Source of the DNA: Patescibacteria group bacterium UBA6065
GTDB lineage: Bacteria; Patescibacteriota; Minisyncoccia; Phycocordibacterales; UBA6065
Reading direction: 5' to 3'
NCBI GenBank assembly: GCA_002428865.1
Contig: DIYB01000022.1
Location: 10,509-19,633 of the forward strand
Length of the DNA stretch: 9,125 nucleotides
Below are positions 6,217-9,125 of this stretch, in pieces. A model generated the notes under the pieces. The model worked only from the letters and a program-made list of their open reading frames with translations. It was not told the DNA's origin and did no database searches. Each line of letters opens with the position of its first letter. The first letter of the stretch is position 1. The translations under genes were made by a program, and so were the position numbers.

Positions 6217-6750
6217 TTATTTGAGCCAATAGGTCTTTATAGAAACTGCGTAATCATAGAACTGACTCGTCTCTGATGCTGCAAAATCTATAGACACAAC
6301 ATCGATGAGACGGAGGCTTCTCTCGAGGTCACGAAGGAATGCGAGAAATGTGGGATAGCTCGCAGTTGTCGAGAATGAGAGTGTCACAGTGCCATAGGGT
6401 GTCTGGTCGACACCAACAGTATCCATTTTCTCACCTGTCTCTGATCTGAAATTACGGACGCGCATGCCGTATTCTGATGCAATATTATCGATATCAATCA
6501 CAAGCCTGACGTTATCTATGTTGTCAGGAAGAAGCTTCTGGAGATTATCCAAGTTAGAGGGCTCCATCTTGTTAAACTTATCGAGCAATTTGTCGCGCTC
6601 TGCCTGGAGCTCCTTGGAATTATTGAGTGCGCGATCATAATCAGCTTGCTCAACACGCATATCACGTACCTTTGAATACGCCGGATCAATGTAGCCGAAG
6701 AAAAGGCCAATCGACGCAAGTATGAGGATGCCTGATACGATATTGCTCAT
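6217..6750 (-). CDS. pilO: Type IV pilus alignment protein PilO
   Basis: PilO, 177 residues. It is a bitopic membrane protein that dimerises with PilN and connects the cytoplasmic PilM ring and platform to the outer parts of the machine. Seen: N-terminal membrane segment about 4-20 (IVSGILILASIGLFFGY), heptad-like charged coiled coil about 28-62, the family-typical stretch NLQKLLPDNIDNVRLVIDIDNIA (69-91), and a C-terminal alpha/beta part about 118-177 that fits the PilO ferredoxin-like fold. The ATG overlaps the TGA of pilN by 4 bases, so translation is probably coupled and the two proteins made in matched amounts, as expected for a heterodimer. It is followed after one base by the pilP-like gene. 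Slightly shorter than proteobacterial PilO. The assignment is strong from motif and position together. Confidence 0.9.
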   Translation of the reverse strand: MSNIVSGILILASIGLFFGYIDPAYSKVRDMRVEQADYDRALNNSKELQAERDKLLDKFNKMEPSNLDNLQKLLPDNIDNVRLVIDIDNIASEYGMRVRNFRSETGEKMDTVGVDQTPYGTVTLSFSTTASYPTFLAFLRDLERSLRLIDVVSIDFAASETSQFYDYAVSIKTYWLK

Positions 6751-7370
6751 TGAAGTGGAGTTGAAGTGCTCATAGATGGTGTGGGCTCAGAGAGTCCACC
6801 AGCATACGAGACGAGTTCTGGGTCAATTGTGGTCCGAACAGAAAAACCAATGGTACCGGTAGGCTCAAGTGTGAGATCACCGATGATTGTGTCTTTCAGA
6901 TATTTTTGCTGATTGAAAAAATCAGACTGTATTGCAACCGCAGCAAAGCTCTGTGCCTGCCCCTTCATCGTGACCTCTACCTTGTCCTTGGCAAGGTACG
7001 AAAAATTAAAATCCTTGAATCTCACCCCTCGGAGAGTGATGGTAGAAAGCGCATCAAAAAGACGGGTTACCGATATATGTGAATCAAGAAGTACTTTTGC
7101 ACTCTCGATACGTGAATCAAGTCTGATAATTCTCCTAATGAGATCTGGTTCAAAAGCGTCTCGAGCACGCTCGAGTGTTGCCTTTTTTGCCTCGATGTTT
7201 TTCTCGACGAGACGCTCCCATGCAAACATGCCACCTGCAGCTAAAATCGAGAAGACAAATAGTGTGGTCGCAAGAAGCGAGAGAAGATTAATGTTCGACG
7301 ATTGTACAACCGGTCCTTGGGAGACGATCGGCTTTTTAGGTATGAACGATGTTTGAAATCGTGGATCCAT
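6747..7370 (-). CDS. pilN: PilN-like type IV pilus alignment protein
   Basis: PilN-like bitopic protein of 207 residues from ATG 7370 (MDPRFQTSFIPKKPI). The cytoplasmic N-terminus of about 28 residues would dock on PilM. The membrane segment (NLLSLLATTLFVFSILAAGGMFAW) follows, then a helical coiled-coil region (about 55-95) and an alpha/beta C-terminal part (about 105-185), ending in a Ser/Thr/Pro tail (SMSTSTPLQ). The classic PilM-binding INLLP motif is not intact; INLL lies right at the membrane boundary. Position between pilM and pilO and topology make the call good, although sequence similarity to classic PilN is not obvious by eye. An in-frame GTG at 7388 would add six residues and has AGAGGA 10 bases upstream; ATG 7370 has no ribosome binding site but follows a TATAAT (7391-7396). 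The start is therefore uncertain. Confidence 0.87.
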   Translation of the reverse strand: MDPRFQTSFIPKKPIVSQGPVVQSSNINLLSLLATTLFVFSILAAGGMFAWERLVEKNIEAKKATLERARDAFEPDLIRRIIRLDSRIESAKVLLDSHISVTRLFDALSTITLRGVRFKDFNFSYLAKDKVEVTMKGQAQSFAAVAIQSDFFNQQKYLKDTIIGDLTLEPTGTIGFSVRTTIDPELVSYAGGLSEPTPSMSTSTPLQ

Positions 7371-7390
7371 TGAGAAAGAGGTGTGCACTC

Positions 7391-7396
7391 ATTATA
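7391..7396 (-). promoter_or_regulatory. Consensus -10 hexamer before pilN
   Basis: Perfect TATAAT on the minus strand in the pilM-pilN gap, 20 bases before ATG 7370. No recognisable -35 at 16-18 bases and no TGN extension, so it may be a chance match in an AT-rich patch. If real it would let pilN and the genes after it be transcribed without pilM. Confidence 0.3.
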
Positions 7397-7399
7397 TAT

Positions 7400-7431
7400 C
7401 CTCTGTGTGTGAGAGGCTATCCCCAGATAGC
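7400..7431 (-). repeat. Two adjacent small hairpins in pilM-pilN gap
   Basis: Read on the minus strand: a 6-bp stem with 4-base loop (7431-7416, GCTATC with GATAGC), directly followed by a 5-bp stem with 7-base loop (7416-7400, CCTCT with AGAGG). The second stem's 3' arm is the AGAGG that would serve as ribosome binding site for a GTG start at 7388. The pair could reduce pilN translation relative to pilM or protect mRNA ends. There is no T-run, so it is not a terminator. Confidence 0.4.
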
Positions 7432-7433
7432 GC

Positions 7434-8561
7434 CTAATCAAGCTCCTGGAGTCGTCGAAGCGCGATACCGATAGCAACAGCAAACTCCGGACCGGCGTTT
7501 TTGAGGACGGGAGCGAGAAAAGCAGGTGCTTCTGTCTTGGAAAACGGATCACCGAGCACGACTTCTGTCTGAAAACGGGAACGCGCGGCCTCGAGAAAAC
7601 CCTTGAGAAGCGATCCCCCACCCGTGAGGATCACTCGAGATATGTTTTTGTTGTATTTGCGCTGATAACTCGCAATCACTCGATTGGTTTCAGAGAAAAT
7701 ATAGTCGAGATTGAGTTCAATGATCTCCCGAATGTTTTTGTGTTCAGGCAACGGCGATGCGCCAATAGTGCGTTTTATATGTTCGGCCTCACCTACCGGA
7801 ATGTTGAGGGACCGAGAAAGTGCGAGTGTAATCTCTTGTGAGCCACGATTGATTGTGTGTGAGCTACGAAGAATGGTGCGGTCAATGATATAGAGTTTGG
7901 TCGACCCAGCGCCCATATCAAAGACGAGTTCAGCATCAAGCGACTGCTCCACGACAGATCGCATCGAGCTGAAAATCTCGATTTCGAAAAACGCAGTAGA
8001 AAGTCCGGTCGACTGTGAGATGGTCGAAAGCCGATTGAGTACATCATTATGTATCACGACGAGAAGAATATCCGTACCAACATCCTTCTGTGCACGATCA
8101 GATGACGTGCGTTCAAACTCTGAGAACGAATTCTCTTCTTTGGGTATCGGCCAATAATCGAGCGAAACCTCTGAGATGGGCACCGGAACGTACTTGCGTG
8201 CCTCAATGGGTACCATGGCGTCGAGCTGAGCCTTGTCCGAAACGGGCATGTGGATGAATGACAAGAGACTCGATGCTGATGGTATTGATATACCAGAATC
8301 TTTTGTTGTCACATTGGACTCCTTGAGAACATCGGCAAGAGCCTCAATCACTTTTTCTTGTGGGAGATTTGTTGCTCGACCGATCTCGACGCCAGCATAC
8401 GGTCCAAGTGCGAGCTCACCGTACGTCTCGAGAATCGCTTTCCCTTTTTCCTTGCGCAACTGAACAACCTTGATTGCAGACGAGCCGATATCGATACCGA
8501 GGACACTTGCGCCCTGCTTCTTGAGAAGATTCGAAAACAGTGATGAGAACGGATTTGCCAT
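7434..8561 (-). CDS. pilM: Type IV pilus assembly protein PilM (actin-like ATPase)
   Basis: PilM, 375 residues, a usual length. It is a cytoplasmic actin/FtsA-fold protein that binds ATP and the N-terminus of PilN and forms the inner ring of the pilus machine. Seen: phosphate-1 motif GIDIGSSAIKV (22-32), phosphate-2 motif VFDMGAGSTKL (213-223), adenosine motif VILTGGGSLLKG (310-321). The region VPIEARKYVPVPISEVSLDY (117-136) matches the PilM-typical segment around domain 1C. It opens with MANPFSSLF, and ATG 8561 is the natural start. First gene of the minus-strand operon. No Shine-Dalgarno sequence is seen, and an extended -10 (8573-8581) predicts a leader of only about 5 bases. It faces away from comF, 19 bases upstream. 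Confidence 0.96.
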   Translation of the reverse strand: MANPFSSLFSNLLKKQGASVLGIDIGSSAIKVVQLRKEKGKAILETYGELALGPYAGVEIGRATNLPQEKVIEALADVLKESNVTTKDSGISIPSASSLLSFIHMPVSDKAQLDAMVPIEARKYVPVPISEVSLDYWPIPKEENSFSEFERTSSDRAQKDVGTDILLVVIHNDVLNRLSTISQSTGLSTAFFEIEIFSSMRSVVEQSLDAELVFDMGAGSTKLYIIDRTILRSSHTINRGSQEITLALSRSLNIPVGEAEHIKRTIGASPLPEHKNIREIIELNLDYIFSETNRVIASYQRKYNKNISRVILTGGGSLLKGFLEAARSRFQTEVVLGDPFSKTEAPAFLAPVLKNAGPEFAVAIGIALRRLQELD

Positions 8562-8564
8562 ACT
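8556..8564 (+). promoter_or_regulatory. Candidate extended -10 for comF
   Basis: Plus strand reads TGCCATACT, a TGN extension with a five-of-six -10 hexamer (CATACT), lying across the pilM start codon. Initiation about 7 bases on would give a leader of about 10 bases before ATG 8581. No -35 recognised. If the true comF start is 8683, the leader would be about 110 bases. Confidence 0.35.
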
Positions 8565-8572
8565 AGACCATC

Positions 8573-8581
8573 AGTATATCA
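8573..8581 (-). promoter_or_regulatory. Extended -10 promoter of the pil operon
   Basis: Minus strand reads TGATATACT: TGN plus TATACT. It ends 11 bases before ATG 8561, so the transcript would start only about 5 bases before pilM. This is the expected place for the main operon promoter, since the gene on the other side is divergent. A -35 hexamer is not recognisable, and any upstream elements would lie inside the comF reading frame. Confidence 0.5.
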
Positions 8582-9125
8582 TGAGCGTATCTCTCTTATA
8601 TCGAGAATACGTACGAGATGTGATGATACACAACGTACTCGACTACACATACAATGTTTTTCGACGGATCGGGCGAATAATGGTGCGCACATACACCTAT
8701 CTGCTCGACATCATCTTTCCGCTTGATCCAGAGATCAAGACTCTCGAATCAATGTCTGTCGCTGATTTTTTTGACAGAGCAGAACGGCTGGCTAAGGGAC
8801 GTGAAATACCAGACGCAATCATCGTGTTTGAATACCAACATCAGCTCGTCAAAAAAGCGCTCACTGAGGCAAAGTTTCGAGGCAACCGACGTATCGCCCG
8901 CCTCATAGGTGAGGCCGTAAAAGACGTACTCATTGCAGAACTTTCTGATCTCTCAGCGTTTCGTGGTATAGAGAACCCGATCATCGTCCCCATACCCATG
9001 ACCCGGCGCGCACTCCGACAACGTGGGCATGACCAATGCCTACTCCTCTTGGCGCCGATTATTGAATCGGCTCACGAACTCGGCATAAAGGTGCAACCAG
9101 ACGCACTCACAAAAGTACGTGAACT
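8581..9125 (+). CDS. comF: ComF-family phosphoribosyltransferase-like protein (runs off right edge)
   Basis: The first 181 codons of a ComF-family protein, whose members are needed for DNA uptake in naturally competent bacteria and carry a phosphoribosyltransferase fold. Seen: TYLLDIIFPLDPE (38-51), the family opening LLDLLFP; LVKKALTEAKFRGNRRIARLIG (89-110), matching the usual K..K..G stretch; and IVPIPMTRRALRQRGHDQCLLL (135-156), the clear ComF signature (VPxPxxRRxxRxRGxNQ). The PRPP-binding loop near the C-terminus lies beyond the window. The N-terminal zinc CxxC pairs of classic ComF are missing: the only Cys seen is 153. The start is uncertain. ATG 8581 adds about 33 residues before the family region, and ATG 8683 (MVRTYTYLLDIIFP) would give a more typical N-terminus. 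It is divergent from pilM. Linkage to T4P genes fits a role in DNA uptake or DNA-derived nutrient scavenging. Confidence 0.88.
   Translation, partial: MSVSLLYREYVRDVMIHNVLDYTYNVFRRIGRIMVRTYTYLLDIIFPLDPEIKTLESMSVADFFDRAERLAKGREIPDAIIVFEYQHQLVKKALTEAKFRGNRRIARLIGEAVKDVLIAELSDLSAFRGIENPIIVPIPMTRRALRQRGHDQCLLLLAPIIESAHELGIKVQPDALTKVRE

Noticed and set aside
6913..7356. Plus-strand open frame of 147 codons opposite pilN
   Set aside because: Long, but antisense to pilN, with no domain, no start signal and a Ser/Arg-rich composition; pilN has a membrane segment and coherent operon context.
8723..8908. Plus-strand frame of 61 codons at the right end
   Set aside because: It overlaps the ComF-like frame, which has the clear VPIP..RR..RG signature; this one shows nothing recognisable.
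1..9125. CRISPR array, tRNA, rRNA or insertion sequence
   Set aside because: I saw no regularly spaced repeats, no cloverleaf-like gene and no transposase motifs on either strand; the repeats present are explained by pilin paralogy or local hairpins.

Overview
The window is most of a type IV pilus (T4P) locus, read almost entirely from the minus strand. It probably comes from a Candidate Phyla Radiation (Patescibacteria, Parcubacteria-like) bacterium. Four observations support that: the assembly set has no secretin (PilQ) between the alignment genes and the ATPases; the PilN-like and PilP-like proteins are short and divergent; PilB and ComF have lost cysteines usual in their families; and most starts lack a clear Shine-Dalgarno sequence. 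PilN ends in TGA, and no gene needs TGA read as an amino acid, so the standard code applies. The taxonomy is inference from protein style, not from a marker gene.

Layout, right to left in the direction of transcription: pilM (8561-7434), pilN-like (7370-6747), pilO (6750-6217), a small pilP-like membrane protein or lipoprotein (6215-5868), pilB (5854-4142), a stand-alone CheY-like receiver (4103-3693), pilT (3680-2613), pilC (2606-1395), then after a 209-base non-coding gap three tandem pilin genes (1185-724, 616-191 and 152-off the left edge). Genes from pilM to pilC lie close together: the gaps are 63 bases at pilM-pilN (counting from the chosen pilN start), a 4-base overlap at pilN-pilO, and 1, 13, 38, 12 and 6 bases after that. 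On the plus strand, divergent from pilM by only 19 bases, is a ComF-family gene (8581 to the right edge, incomplete).

How the parts should work together: PilM (cytoplasmic actin-like) with PilN, PilO and the PilP-like protein forms the alignment complex. PilB powers extension and PilT retraction through the membrane platform PilC. The pilins are the fibre subunits. The receiver protein between the two motor genes is a candidate switch for extension or retraction. ComF beside the locus suggests that DNA uptake is one use of the pilus.

Regulatory layer: the hexamer TATACT (a good -10 box, three times in the extended TGN form) lies before pilM, the receiver gene and all three pilins, and a TATAAT lies before pilN. 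The non-coding gap before the first pilin holds a long GC-rich hairpin (1223-1280), and a perfect 11-bp hairpin (674-699) separates the first and second pilins. These look like devices to set pilin dose separately from the machinery. The window has no RNA genes, transposons, CRISPR arrays or gene-free stretches above 300 bases.
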